DNA of 46,483 bases from Virgibacillus sp. AGTR (GCF_016919725.2 NZ_JAJERH010000030.1:1-46483), one strand, 5' to 3'; shown: positions 7,705 to 16,142, counted from the first letter of the stretch. The notes: generated from the letters alone by a model not told the origin. Numbers and translations are program-made.

Positions 7705-8568
7705 ATGATTATTAATCACAACATTGCGGCGCTAAACACGCACCGCCAACTATCAGGTAACAACAACGCAGTACAAAGCTCATTGGAGAAGCTCTCTTCA
7801 GGCTTGAAAATAAACAAAGCTGGAGACGATGCTGCAGGTCTCGCAATCTCTGAAAAAATGCGTGGCCAAATTCGTGGGCTAGAAATGGCTCAAAAGAACT
7901 CACAAGATGGGATTTCTTTAATTCAAACTGCAGAAGGCGCACTAAATGAAACTCATTCCATTCTACAACGTATGCGTGAATTGACAGTGCAAGCGTCAAG
8001 TACAGGTACTCAAGAGCCAGAAGATTTACAAGCAATCCAGGATGAAATTGATTCTTTAATTCAAGAATTAGGTGGTCAGTCTGGAAGTAAAGGTATCTCT
8101 GATCGTACAGAATTTAATGGAAAAACATTGCTTGACGGTAGCCGTACAGGTAGTGGTCAGTTAACTTTCCAAATTGGTGCTAATCAAGGACAGCAATTAT
8201 CTATCGAAATCGGCGATATGAGCGCTAGTGGTTTAGGTGTTGCAGATGTTTCTGTAGTAGATGGTAGTGGTAACGCTCTAACTACTTCTGGATACGATAC
8301 ACTACTAGACAACATAGACAAAGCTGTAAACACTGTTTCAACTCAACGTTCAGCATTAGGTGCAGTACAAAATCGTCTTGAGCATACTATTAACAATCTT
8401 GGGGCTTCTGCTGAGAACTTAACTGCAGCTGAATCACGTATTCGTGATGTTGACATGGCTAAAGAAATGATGTCATTCACTAAGAATAACATCCTTACTC
8501 AAGCTGCGCAAAGCATGCTTGCTCAAGCTAACCAACAACCACAAGGTGTGCTACAACTTCTAAGATAA
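7705..8568 (+). CDS. hag: Flagellin
   Basis: A 287-residue flagellin. The conserved N-terminal D0/D1 region (MIINHNIAALNTHRQLSGNN) and the C-terminal D0 region ending QQPQGVLQLLR are intact. The central region (about residues 110-205) is short and rich in Ser, Thr and Gly, the surface part where O-glycans are added in glycosylated flagellins. It is exported by the flagellar type III apparatus and polymerises into the filament. Expression is probably SigD-driven and CsrA-controlled from the leader. The downstream Maf glycosyltransferase and neuBCA genes suggest that it is glycosylated with a nonulosonic acid. Codon use is more biased than in neighbours, fitting high expression. Confidence 0.98.
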   Translation: MIINHNIAALNTHRQLSGNNNAVQSSLEKLSSGLKINKAGDDAAGLAISEKMRGQIRGLEMAQKNSQDGISLIQTAEGALNETHSILQRMRELTVQASSTGTQEPEDLQAIQDEIDSLIQELGGQSGSKGISDRTEFNGKTLLDGSRTGSGQLTFQIGANQGQQLSIEIGDMSASGLGVADVSVVDGSGNALTTSGYDTLLDNIDKAVNTVSTQRSALGAVQNRLEHTINNLGASAENLTAAESRIRDVDMAKEMMSFTKNNILTQAAQSMLAQANQQPQGVLQLLR

Positions 8569-8596
8569 GTTACATTCAATGATGAGCTGTACGTTA

Positions 8597-8630
8597 AACC
8601 GACTTCATGATATGAGGTCGGTTTTTATTT
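8597..8630 (+). terminator. Flagellin terminator
   Basis: AACCGACTTCAT and ATGAGGTCGGTT form a 12-bp stem (one G-U pair) over a 3-base loop, followed by TTTATTTT. A strong intrinsic terminator 29 bp after the hag stop. Confidence 0.93.
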
Positions 8631-8716
8631 TAAGTTAAGAAAGTATAAAATCAGTGCAATGACTGCGTTAAGCCAAGTAGTTATTTTGAAATGTTTGATG
8701 TATATTGGCAATGCTC

Positions 8717-8833
8717 CGACTAATTACTTCGCTTTCCGCGGGCACGGCCTCAACTAACTTTGCAAAGAAGAACACGTTGCAAAGTGGATTTTCGGCTCGC
8801 GCTAATCCCGCAGGAGTCTACGTAATTAGTCTC
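8717..8833. repeat. Bacillaceae palindromic intergenic repeat, copy 1
   Basis: The ends are imperfect inverted repeats: GACTAATTACTTCGCTTTCC at the left, and CCCGCAGGAGTC followed by TACGTAATTAGTC at the right. An inner CTTTGCAA/TTGCAAAG palindrome is nested inside. GCTTTCCGCGGG and CCCGCAGGAGTC are signatures of a dispersed repeat common in Bacillaceae intergenic regions. It has no coding potential. Confidence 0.75.
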
Positions 8834-8969
8834 CGCTATGAGAAGGTGCAACAATTCTTGTCATAAGTAATAGGTTGACTTTTTTTCCAATGGGTAAAGT
8901 GAAAATCGTTATCCGTGATTATAAAAGCAGCTGTGTTACTTCATGCTAGCGTTGTAGAGCCTGATGATA

Positions 8970-9134
8970 GCGAAGGGCGGCCACTTCAACTCCTGTGGGA
9001 AATGTTTGACCTGAAGATCCACTTTTTTGAGCGGGTTTTGCTAAAAAAGTTAGCTGAAGGACAAACCCCACGGAAAGGGAAGTGGGCAGCCGGAGTGGCG
9101 GTCAAGCAGTAGCTATTATTCCATAATAGCTACT
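8970..9134. repeat. Bacillaceae palindromic intergenic repeat, copy 2, with a perfect terminal palindrome
   Basis: CCACTTCAACTCCTGTGGG near the left and CCCCACGGAAAGGGAAGTGG near the right are inverted ends of the CTCCTGTGGGA...GGAAAG-type repeat. The right flank (9108-9134) is a perfect 12-bp palindrome: AGTAGCTATTAT, TCC, then ATAATAGCTACT. A 65-residue open frame across it (8915-9112) is a by-product of the repeat, not a gene. Confidence 0.65.
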
Positions 9135-9169
9135 AGAGAAAGCGTAAATCTGAGCATTTAGTGATAAGG

Positions 9170-9195
9170 ACTGAGCGAATTTTGCTCAGTTTTTC
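9170..9195 (+). terminator. Intrinsic terminator in the hag-maf gap
   Basis: ACTGAGC and GCTCAGT form a 7-bp stem over GAATTTT, followed by TTTTTC. It lies 600 bp after hag and just upstream of the next SigD promoter, so it insulates the following operon or ends a transcript crossing the repeats. Confidence 0.75.
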
Positions 9196-9208
9196 TTATC
9201 TCTATTAT

Positions 9209-9235
9209 TTAATTTTCTTCGTTATTTGCCGATAA
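9209..9235 (+). promoter_or_regulatory. SigD-type promoter of the flagellin-modification operon
   Basis: TTAA (9209-9212), 15 bases, then GCCGATAA (9228-9235). The -10 element matches the SigD consensus and the -35 has one mismatch. The expected start near 9243 gives a short leader with AGGAGG before the ATG at 9266. Confidence 0.75.
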
Positions 9236-9265
9236 TAAAAGTGTAATTAGATAGGAGGATTTCAT

Positions 9266-9874
9266 ATGAAATTACTACATAAACAAACGTCCTATACGGT
9301 AGAAAATGACACTTCTGCAATTCATTTCATTTATGAAAAAGTAAATGAACTTATCCAACAAGAAAACACAGTATTCAGTCATTTAGTTATAGATAATCAA
9401 GAGGTTTATGAGGAGCATGAAGCATATATATCAAAACATCTTCAAGAGATTCTTCAAGTGGAAATTGTAACCCATAGTAAGCAGGAGATGATTTGGGAAA
9501 CGATGGATTCTATTAATGATTATCTAAAACGTGCAATACCAGCACTAAAAGAGCTAATTGATGCTAGCTACCATACGTTTACGAAGCAGACATGGGAAGG
9601 GATTGATCAGTTAGCTGAAGGGATGCAATGGATCTTGCAGTTTAACATGTTCACAAAAGCATCCAAAATAAAACCAGCTTATTGGGAAAATATTGAGGAG
9701 AGTGTTTCAACTTGTGAACAAGGCTTCAAAGCACTGATGGAGGGAATTGAAACAAAGGATACGGTGCTAATTTCAGATATATTATCTTATGAAGTCGTTC
9801 CTGCCTATGAATCGCTAGAGAATAATTTAGAAAAGTCACTAGAAGATAGGGAGTTATGCAAAAATGCTAATTGA
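9266..9874 (+). CDS. Unknown 202-aa protein of the flagellin-modification operon
   Basis: A soluble acidic protein predicted to be mostly helical, with no signal peptide, membrane helix or recognised motif. It follows a SigD-type promoter and TAGGAGG ribosome site, and its end overlaps the start of the Maf glycosyltransferase gene by 11 bp, so the two are translationally coupled. Position suggests a motility role: a partner or chaperone of the Maf enzyme or of flagellin. That role is inferred only from context. The sequence contains several Trp (QTWEGIDQLAEGMQWILQF) and an aromatic-rich helix, but no catalytic signature was found. Confidence 0.85.
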   Translation: MKLLHKQTSYTVENDTSAIHFIYEKVNELIQQENTVFSHLVIDNQEVYEEHEAYISKHLQEILQVEIVTHSKQEMIWETMDSINDYLKRAIPALKELIDASYHTFTKQTWEGIDQLAEGMQWILQFNMFTKASKIKPAYWENIEESVSTCEQGFKALMEGIETKDTVLISDILSYEVVPAYESLENNLEKSLEDRELCKNAN

Positions 9875-11732
9875 CAACATAGTATTGCTAAGAGCGCGAT
9901 TCCCTGAAATTCGAAACTATTTTTTAGAGCATGAGAACAAGATAGAATTGAATCGACTAACCATCCTTGAATCAAAAACAGGAGCTAAAACAATTCGATA
10001 CCAAACGACTGAAGGCAATCCGTTGATGATTCATAGTTTATATGATCCAATTCGTGAAGCAGAGCGAATTATAACTGCACATAGCGAGAGTATTATGGAA
10101 GATACACATGTATTTTTCTATGGTGTTGGGCTAGGATATCATATTGAAAAGTTTAAGGAAATGTATCCTAGCAATACGTATTCGATCTATGAACCTTGCC
10201 CCGAAGTATTTTTTGAATTGACACAACAAAGGAAACTTAATCAGCTAATAACAAAAAAAACATTACAACTTTATATTGATACCTATGAAAAGGAAGCAAT
10301 GAGTTATTTAAAGGAATTTGTCTCTAGTAATCAAAACATTTATATTATCACTCTACCAAGTTACGAAAATCTCTTTAAGGAAAAAATGATACAATTTCGA
10401 TCTAATGTTAAAAAAGTAATTACTAATCGTCGTTCGAGATTACATACAAATGAGAAATTCCAAAAAAGATGGACAATAAATAGTGTACATAACTTTAAAT
10501 CTGTATTAACTACTCCTAATATGATGAAAGATATTAAGCTTGAGCAATTTAAGAGGAAACCGGCAGTGATTATCTCTGCTGGTCCATCATTAGTGGAAGA
10601 TATGGAATTTATAAGGTACATTAAAAAAAATGAATTAGCAAATATTTTTTCCGTTGGATCTGCCATAAATAGTTTACTTGAGTATGATGTTATACCGGAT
10701 GCAGTTTGTACGTATGCTCCTAGCGATAACAATTATAAAGTCTTTGAACGGTTAAATGATAGTGGTTTACATGATATTCCGCTAATTTATGGATCCAGTG
10801 TTGGATTTGAAACGTTGGAGAGATTTACTGGACCAAAGGTACACTTTATAACAACAGTAGATAATGTATCTCAATATTTTTTAGGTTCGCAAATTAATGC
10901 AAATGATTGTATTAATGATGCAACGTCTATTGCGGTATTAATGGTACAGTTATTGTCAGAAATAGGCTGTGATCCAATAATTTTTGCAGGACAGAATTTG
11001 GCATATAAGGATGATGAACTATATGCTAAAGGAATTGGCTATACACACTTGAAGAATGGATTTAATAAAGAGATTATAAAAAAGGGAGTTCCGATTAAAG
11101 ATGTGTATGGTAATGAAATTAAATCAAATATTACGTTTAATAACATGAGAGAAAGTATTGAGCAAATTGTAACACATTATAAAGGCAATACCTTTATAAA
11201 TACAACAAAAGGAGGAGCTGAGATTAAAGGAGTTCCTTTTTGTCCTATTGAACAAGTGATTGAAGAAGTTTTAACTCATTCAATAATCAAAGAAAAATGG
11301 TGGGAAACAGCAAATTCTTATGATCAAAGTGTATTGTCGGATAAATTAAATAGTTTAGAAAATTACATGCACCAATTTTACAATATTATTGAAAACATAA
11401 ACAAATTGATTCGAAAATTAAATAAAAATATTGCTTTAAAAAATAGAATTAACTTGGAAAAAGCTTTTGGAGAATTTGATTATCTTTATTCTAATTTAAA
11501 CGAAAATATGTACTATAGAAAATTTGTTGTTCCTTATGTACGAGTTCATGTGGATTTTCTAATTAATGAAATGAATCATATCGTTATGGAAGCTGATCCA
11601 ATTAAAAAAGCAAATCATATTGTTGAACTGTTTACTAGGTTTATTCAGAATTGTAGGAGTGCAGGTGTAGAGTTGGAACAACTAATTAATGAACAAATAG
11701 ATAGGCAATTAATTTCATCAAAGATAAATTAA
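9864..11732 (+). CDS. Motility accessory factor (Maf) glycosyltransferase, DUF115 family
   Basis: A 622-residue cytosolic protein of the Maf family (DUF115, distantly like MptE). An N-terminal domain (about 1-190) leads to the DUF115 core, marked by KPAVIISAGPSLVEDMEFI (about 230-250), then VIPDAVCTYAPSD and IFAGQNLAYKDDELYAKGIG. The C-terminal region is helical. Maf proteins transfer nonulosonic acids (pseudaminic, legionaminic or sialic) from CMP-sugars to flagellin Ser/Thr before export. The gene overlaps the unknown 202-aa gene and lies in a SigD-type operon next to hag. The convergent neuBCA genes could supply its donor. AT content rises in this gene compared with hag, as is common for modification islands. 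Confidence 0.9.
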   Translation: MLIDNIVLLRARFPEIRNYFLEHENKIELNRLTILESKTGAKTIRYQTTEGNPLMIHSLYDPIREAERIITAHSESIMEDTHVFFYGVGLGYHIEKFKEMYPSNTYSIYEPCPEVFFELTQQRKLNQLITKKTLQLYIDTYEKEAMSYLKEFVSSNQNIYIITLPSYENLFKEKMIQFRSNVKKVITNRRSRLHTNEKFQKRWTINSVHNFKSVLTTPNMMKDIKLEQFKRKPAVIISAGPSLVEDMEFIRYIKKNELANIFSVGSAINSLLEYDVIPDAVCTYAPSDNNYKVFERLNDSGLHDIPLIYGSSVGFETLERFTGPKVHFITTVDNVSQYFLGSQINANDCINDATSIAVLMVQLLSEIGCDPIIFAGQNLAYKDDELYAKGIGYTHLKNGFNKEIIKKGVPIKDVYGNEIKSNITFNNMRESIEQIVTHYKGNTFINTTKGGAEIKGVPFCPIEQVIEEVLTHSIIKEKWWETANSYDQSVLSDKLNSLENYMHQFYNIIENINKLIRKLNKNIALKNRINLEKAFGEFDYLYSNLNENMYYRKFVVPYVRVHVDFLINEMNHIVMEADPIKKANHIVELFTRFIQNCRSAGVELEQLINEQIDRQLISSKIN

Positions 11733-11763
11733 TTGAAATATGGTAACTAGAAGAGGTAACGAG

Positions 11764-12927
11764 ATGAATACGATTAACATATTACATATTGCTAGTTTTA
11801 ATGGGAATATTGGAGATAATGCAAATCATAATGGATTGAGAAATAAACTAGAAAAAATCCTATTTCCCAAGAAACTGAATTTTAAAGAAATTGAGATGAG
11901 GGAATTCTATCAATCATGGAACTTACGAGACTTTAACAGTAATGCGTTTATTGAACTTTGTAATGAATATCATTTGGTAATCATTGGTGGAGGGAATTTT
12001 TTTGAACTTAAATGGGATTATTCATTTACAGGAACGACTATAAATATAAGCAAAGAAACATTATTGAAAATTAGTACACCAATATTGTTTTTTGGCTTGG
12101 GATGTGATATTGCTAAGGGTGCAAGTGAAAATGCTATTTATAAATTTGATGAATTTTTATCTAACGTAACAAGCTCTGATAATTATTTAGTGTCTGTTAG
12201 AAATGATGGCTCCTATCAAACATTACAATCGTTATACGGAACGAAGTATAACGATAAAATATATCGGATAGCTGATGGAGCTTTTTTTATGACTACTGAT
12301 ACGTATGACTTTCCTGAGTTACAATGTAATTATCAGTCAATTGGAATCAATATTGCACGTGATATGGAATCTATTCGATTTAATAAAAATATTACCTATA
12401 AAGAATTCATCAATGGATTTTCAACTGTATTAGATACATTTCTAGAAAACAATAAATTGTATCAAATAATTTTAATTCCACATATATATAGCGATCTAAC
12501 CGCTATTTCTGATCTACTTAATTACTTGAATGATAAACATAGAAGAACAAGAGTGAAAGTTGCTCCATATTTAACAGGGAGAGGCTCAGAAAGTTATATT
12601 TTTGGATTATATCAACAATGTAAATGTATATTAGGAATGAGGTTTCATAGTAATGTCTGTGCTATTGCCCATAATATACCAACTATAGCACTAAGTAGTT
12701 ATAAAAAGATAAATGATTTATACCGTGAGTTATCTTTAGAAGATAGATTAGTGAATGTAAACGAGAGAGGGTTTGAAGAAGTATTGTTAAGCAAGCTTAA
12801 CAATACGTTGAAAACACTAACTACATTATCAAACGAATATGCCTATAAAAATGAACAACTTAAAAAGCAAAATGATTCTTTTTATTGTGATCTAAAGAAT
12901 TGGCTAGAGAGAAAGGGAATTTTATAG
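11764..12927 (+). CDS. Polysaccharide pyruvyl transferase family protein
   Basis: A 387-residue protein from ATG 11764 (MNTINILHIASFNGNIGDNA). This start follows AGAGGTAACGAG; an in-frame ATG at 11740 lacks a ribosome site. Family marks are GNIGDNANHNG at the N-terminus, VIIGGGNFFELKW (about residue 73), FFGLGCDIAKG, and the C-terminal GMRFHSNVCAIAHNIPTIAL. Family members add ketal pyruvate to sugars or act as related GT-B-like enzymes. Lying 31 bp after the Maf gene in the same SigD-type operon, it may further modify the flagellar glycan. The glycan target is inferred from context only. Confidence 0.85.
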   Translation: MNTINILHIASFNGNIGDNANHNGLRNKLEKILFPKKLNFKEIEMREFYQSWNLRDFNSNAFIELCNEYHLVIIGGGNFFELKWDYSFTGTTINISKETLLKISTPILFFGLGCDIAKGASENAIYKFDEFLSNVTSSDNYLVSVRNDGSYQTLQSLYGTKYNDKIYRIADGAFFMTTDTYDFPELQCNYQSIGINIARDMESIRFNKNITYKEFINGFSTVLDTFLENNKLYQIILIPHIYSDLTAISDLLNYLNDKHRRTRVKVAPYLTGRGSESYIFGLYQQCKCILGMRFHSNVCAIAHNIPTIALSSYKKINDLYRELSLEDRLVNVNERGFEEVLLSKLNNTLKTLTTLSNEYAYKNEQLKKQNDSFYCDLKNWLERKGIL

Positions 12928-12983
12928 TTAATTTTATTCATAGAACAAATTGTAACATGCTACAGCAATATAATGGTAGCTCT

Positions 12984-13036
12984 AAATACTCCCAAGCAGA
13001 CAGATTAGTATCAGCTATCTACTTGGGAGTATTTCA
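12984..13036. terminator. Bidirectional terminator between the maf and neu operons
   Basis: AAATACTCCCAAG (12984-12996) and CTTGGGAGTATTT (13022-13034) are a perfect 13-bp inverted repeat with a 25-base loop, between the convergent genes. The A/T ends serve both strands. Confidence 0.8.
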
Positions 13037-13037
13037 G

Positions 13038-13730
13038 TTATCTTTCATGATATAAATCATAGAAAAGTTCTACATCTTTTAAATCGTCTATATCCAAATC
13101 GAATTTTTCTTCCATGATATATGAATATTTGTTATCATTTAAGCTAGTATTGCTGTGAAGTGTAGCAGTATTATTTATATAAATTGCTCCATTTACTTTA
13201 TACACCTCAGGAAAGTCCTGCCTTCTTAATGTACTCGTCTTGTTTATGATATTTTCTAATTTATTGTTCTTGTTTATAGTTCTCATTAAAATTGGGTGCT
13301 CTTTAACTTTTGTAACACTAACAAGACTTTCATGGTTATTATTAATAACACTTTCAATAGCCTCATCTATATGCCAATGTTTTCGTAGTGGTTGTGTTGG
13401 TTGTAAAACGACTACATAGTCGTAATTATATCCACGTTCTTTTTGTTTTTCCACAACATGCATAACTGTATCAATGGTTCTTGAATGATCTTGCGCTAAT
13501 TTTTCTGGTCTTAGATATGGAACGTTAGCGCCAAGATTGATGGAAATTTGCGCTATTTCTTTATCATCAGTAGATACGATTATTTCATCTAAATAGTTTG
13601 ATAACAGGGCTTCATCAATTGTATATTGTATTAATGGTTTATTGTGAATCGGTATGATATTCTTCCGTGGGATACCTTTAGAACCACCTCTTGCTGGTAT
13701 TATAGCTAAAATTTGTTTTCCTTTATACAT
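13038..13730 (-). CDS. neuA: CMP-nonulosonate (acylneuraminate) cytidylyltransferase
   Basis: A 230-residue cytosolic nucleotidyltransferase with the N-terminal CTP-binding signature ILAIIPARGGSKGIPRKNI, later VVVLQPTQPLRKHWHIDEAI, and DIDDLKDVE near the C-terminus. It activates a nonulosonic acid with CTP to give the CMP-sugar donor used by glycosyltransferases such as Maf. The length is normal for bacterial NeuA. Its ATG overlaps the end of neuC by 8 bp, so it is the last gene of neuB-neuC-neuA. It cannot be told from sequence alone whether the substrate is N-acetylneuraminate or a legionaminate-like sugar. Confidence 0.92.
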   Translation of the reverse strand: MYKGKQILAIIPARGGSKGIPRKNIIPIHNKPLIQYTIDEALLSNYLDEIIVSTDDKEIAQISINLGANVPYLRPEKLAQDHSRTIDTVMHVVEKQKERGYNYDYVVVLQPTQPLRKHWHIDEAIESVINNNHESLVSVTKVKEHPILMRTINKNNKLENIINKTSTLRRQDFPEVYKVNGAIYINNTATLHSNTSLNDNKYSYIMEEKFDLDIDDLKDVELFYDLYHER

Positions 13731-14889
13731 TTGTTACACCCACTAAATTGGTATCTATAAATTTTTTTTGTATGGGAATATTCCATATACTTTCATCCTC
13801 TAGTAGGTTAATAAATTTCTTATGACTAGTACCGTCACCAAAATTTAAATTTCTACTAGTTGGATGTTTAATGGAAGATATGGCATTTCCAATTTGTTGC
13901 TTTTCTTCCTCAATACTAATGATGATATCTTGAAATTTAGTAGGGTCATACCTTCCCTGCTGTCTGTTTCCTATATTTATCGATGGTATGCCATAAATAC
14001 TAGCTTCTCTAATCCCAGCACTTGAATTTCCAATTATAAACTGTGCATGTTTAAGTAATGTTAAGAAATATTCAAATCGCATGGAAGGGTAGACTTTAAT
14101 ATTATCAATCTCTTTAAATCTATTATATTCTTTAATAATAATATGGTTGCCTTCATCATTATTTGGATAAATTACAATAAAATTCTGATTTGATTCAATC
14201 AGTGAATCTACCAGGTTGTTAACGTGGCAAGATAATTTATCTAATTCTGTTGTTACTGGATGATACATTACGATAGCATATGCCCCAAAATTAATATCAT
14301 ATCTATCTTTAACCATTGCCAATGACGGTAAATCATCAGAAAGCATTATGTCAATATCAGGTGAACCAATAATATGTATAGTTTCTTCTTTTTCACCTAA
14401 CTGTAATATTCTTCTTCTCGCTTCTTCATTACTTACTAAGTGAATATGAGAGAATTTGGTTATCGCATGCCGAATTGATTCATCGATAGTTCCTGAGACT
14501 TCTCCACCTTCAATGTGTGCAACACGAATATTATTAAAGGCTCCGACTATAGCTCCAGCTAATGCTTCTAGTCTATCACCATGTATGATAATTAGATCAG
14601 GTTTATTTTCTTGTACGTAGTTACTAATTCCGGAAATCGTATTGCTTAGTGTAATATCCATGTGTGATCTATCGTTCTGGTTAATGTACAGGTACATATT
14701 CTTAAATCCGTCTTTTTCTATTTCCTTCCATGTTGAACCATATTTCTCTAACATATGCATACCAGTAACAAACACGTATAATTCAAAGGAATCACTTTTT
14801 TCAACTTCATTCATTAAAGATTTAATTTTCCCGTAGTCTGCTCGAGTACCTGTAATGAAAAGTATTTTCTTTTTTTTACTCATTTCCAT
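13723..14889 (-). CDS. neuC: UDP-N-acetylglucosamine 2-epimerase, hydrolysing
   Basis: A 388-residue enzyme of the NeuC branch of the UDP-GlcNAc 2-epimerase family. It shows ILFITGTRADYGKIKSLMNE, DLIIIHGDRLEALAGA, VAHIEGGEVSGTIDESIRHA and FIIGNSSAGIREA. It converts UDP-GlcNAc (or a related 2,4-diacetamido sugar) to the free mannosamine isomer for NeuB. The ATG overlaps the neuB stop by one base (TGATG); a second ATG two codons later is an alternative start. Absence of legionaminate dehydratase and aminotransferase genes beside it favours the plain UDP-GlcNAc route, though such genes could lie elsewhere. Confidence 0.92.
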   Translation of the reverse strand: MEMSKKKKILFITGTRADYGKIKSLMNEVEKSDSFELYVFVTGMHMLEKYGSTWKEIEKDGFKNMYLYINQNDRSHMDITLSNTISGISNYVQENKPDLIIIHGDRLEALAGAIVGAFNNIRVAHIEGGEVSGTIDESIRHAITKFSHIHLVSNEEARRRILQLGEKEETIHIIGSPDIDIMLSDDLPSLAMVKDRYDINFGAYAIVMYHPVTTELDKLSCHVNNLVDSLIESNQNFIVIYPNNDEGNHIIIKEYNRFKEIDNIKVYPSMRFEYFLTLLKHAQFIIGNSSAGIREASIYGIPSINIGNRQQGRYDPTKFQDIIISIEEEKQQIGNAISSIKHPTSRNLNFGDGTSHKKFINLLEDESIWNIPIQKKFIDTNLVGVTNV

Positions 14890-15932
14890 CAGTTTATATC
14901 ACTCCATGACAAGTGCTCATCTATATCTATATCTCGATTAACGGTTTTCCCAAGGATATCTTTGTAATGTTCCGCTTTTATATCTCCTGTACCTGGTCTT
15001 TTAACCCAAATATTGTCTTTTGTGAGCGTATTACCAGATTTTAGTTCTTTGGTAGTAACAACTGTTGCAAAGGCAAAATCAATTGTTACTTTTTCTTCAT
15101 CTGCAGGTTTTTTGTCTCCTCCCCGCATTTTAAATATTTGTGAAGTTCCTTCTATCAATTCGCCTAGTTGATTTGGATCCATGGAACAAACAATATCAGG
15201 TCCTTTTCTAGACATACGATCTGTAAAGTGTCTTTCTAAAATAGAGGCACCTAATGCGCTAGCTGCTAAACAAGCATTATTATTAGTAGTATGATCGGAA
15301 AGTCCGATAATAGCATTAGGGAATTCCTTTTCCAATTGCTCCATACCTCCAAGTCTTACAAGTTCAGGAGGAGTTGGATATAAGTTTGTGCAATGCAATA
15401 GAGCGTATGGTATATTGTTTCTTTCTAGAATAGATACGGTTTTCTTTATACTGTCAATATTATTCATTCCTGTAGAAACAATCATGGGTTTGCCAAAGGA
15501 ACAAATGTGCTCAATTAATGGATAATTATTACATTCTCCTGATCCAATTTTGTAAGCTTGAACATCCATTGCTTCTAATCGATTAGCTGCGGCTCGTGAA
15601 AATGGAGTACTGAGGAAGATCATTCCTTTACTTTCAACATAGCTCTTTAGCTCACGTTCATCTGCTTCATTTAAGGCACATCGCTCCATCACCTCATAAA
15701 TGGAAACGTCTGTATTTCCTGGTATGACGTTTTTAGCTTCTTTACTCATTTCATCAGTAACCACGTGCGTTTGATGTTTAATTATTTCGGCACCCACATT
15801 ATAAGCAGCATCTACCATTTTTTTTGCAATATCTATATTCCCTTCATGATTAATACCAATTTCTGCAATAACTATAGGTTTGAAATCTTTACCAATTTTA
15901 CGATTTCCTATTTTTAAGTAAGGGTGAGTCAT
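14889..15932 (-). CDS. neuB: N-acetylneuraminate (sialic acid) synthase
   Basis: A 347-residue enzyme with an N-terminal NeuB TIM barrel (about 20-260) and C-terminal SAF antifreeze-like domain (about 280-347). It condenses phosphoenolpyruvate with ManNAc or a related hexosamine. The sequence [12 protein letters not shown] resembles the true sialate-synthase type; legionaminate and pseudaminate synthases usually have a GPDHxAS version. That points to a sialic-acid-type product, but only moderately. ACGGAGGT precedes the ATG. It is the first gene of neuB-neuC-neuA, convergent with the Maf operon, and a weak SigD-like promoter lies 75-100 bp upstream. Confidence 0.92.
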   Translation of the reverse strand: MTHPYLKIGNRKIGKDFKPIVIAEIGINHEGNIDIAKKMVDAAYNVGAEIIKHQTHVVTDEMSKEAKNVIPGNTDVSIYEVMERCALNEADERELKSYVESKGMIFLSTPFSRAAANRLEAMDVQAYKIGSGECNNYPLIEHICSFGKPMIVSTGMNNIDSIKKTVSILERNNIPYALLHCTNLYPTPPELVRLGGMEQLEKEFPNAIIGLSDHTTNNNACLAASALGASILERHFTDRMSRKGPDIVCSMDPNQLGELIEGTSQIFKMRGGDKKPADEEKVTIDFAFATVVTTKELKSGNTLTKDNIWVKRPGTGDIKAEHYKDILGKTVNRDIDIDEHLSWSDIN

Positions 15933-15960
15933 GGTTATACCTCCGTATAGGTCGTTGTTA

Positions 15961-15984
15961 CATTCCCTTATATTAGGGGGAATG
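15961..15984 (-). other. Hairpin in the neuB leader
   Basis: CATTCCC and GGGAATG form a perfect 7-bp stem over a 10-base loop, about 30 bp upstream of the neuB start on the transcribed strand. It may affect translation or mRNA stability; the role is unknown. Confidence 0.45.
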
Positions 15985-16005
15985 TTTAATCATGTATTTC
16001 TTTTT

Positions 16006-16031
16006 ATATCGACAAATTACTACATATTTAA
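16006..16031 (-). promoter_or_regulatory. Possible SigD-like promoter of neuBCA
   Basis: Read on the minus strand: TTAA (16031-16028), 14 bases, then GTCGATAT (16013-16006). The -10 differs by one base from GCCGATAT. If real, the sugar-donor operon is co-regulated with hag and maf. Confidence 0.4.
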
Positions 16032-16055
16032 AATGTAGTTAAGAAATAAAATAAT

Positions 16056-16142
16056 ACCAGTCCCTATAAATTCATTACAACTGATCGATTTATCACTTTT
16101 AGACAGTAGGTTTTTAACTAGCAAACTGTTATAGGGGCGGTT
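16056..16142. other. Long imperfect hairpin between ALDH and neuB
   Basis: TCCCTATAA (16061-16069) pairs with TTATAGGGG (16129-16137), extended by ACC/GGT. It lies in the 298-bp gap that otherwise holds only the ALDH terminator and the neuB promoter region. Function unknown. Confidence 0.35.

Noticed and set aside
8915-9112. 65-aa open frame in the hag-maf gap
   Set aside because: It covers a palindromic Bacillaceae intergenic repeat and has no ribosome site; the open frame results from the repeat's GC-rich ends.
13038-15932. Reading neuBCA as a legionaminic or pseudaminic acid pathway
   Set aside because: No dehydratase, aminotransferase or acetyltransferase genes are present and NeuB has the GPDIVCSM type; not excluded if the genes lie elsewhere.
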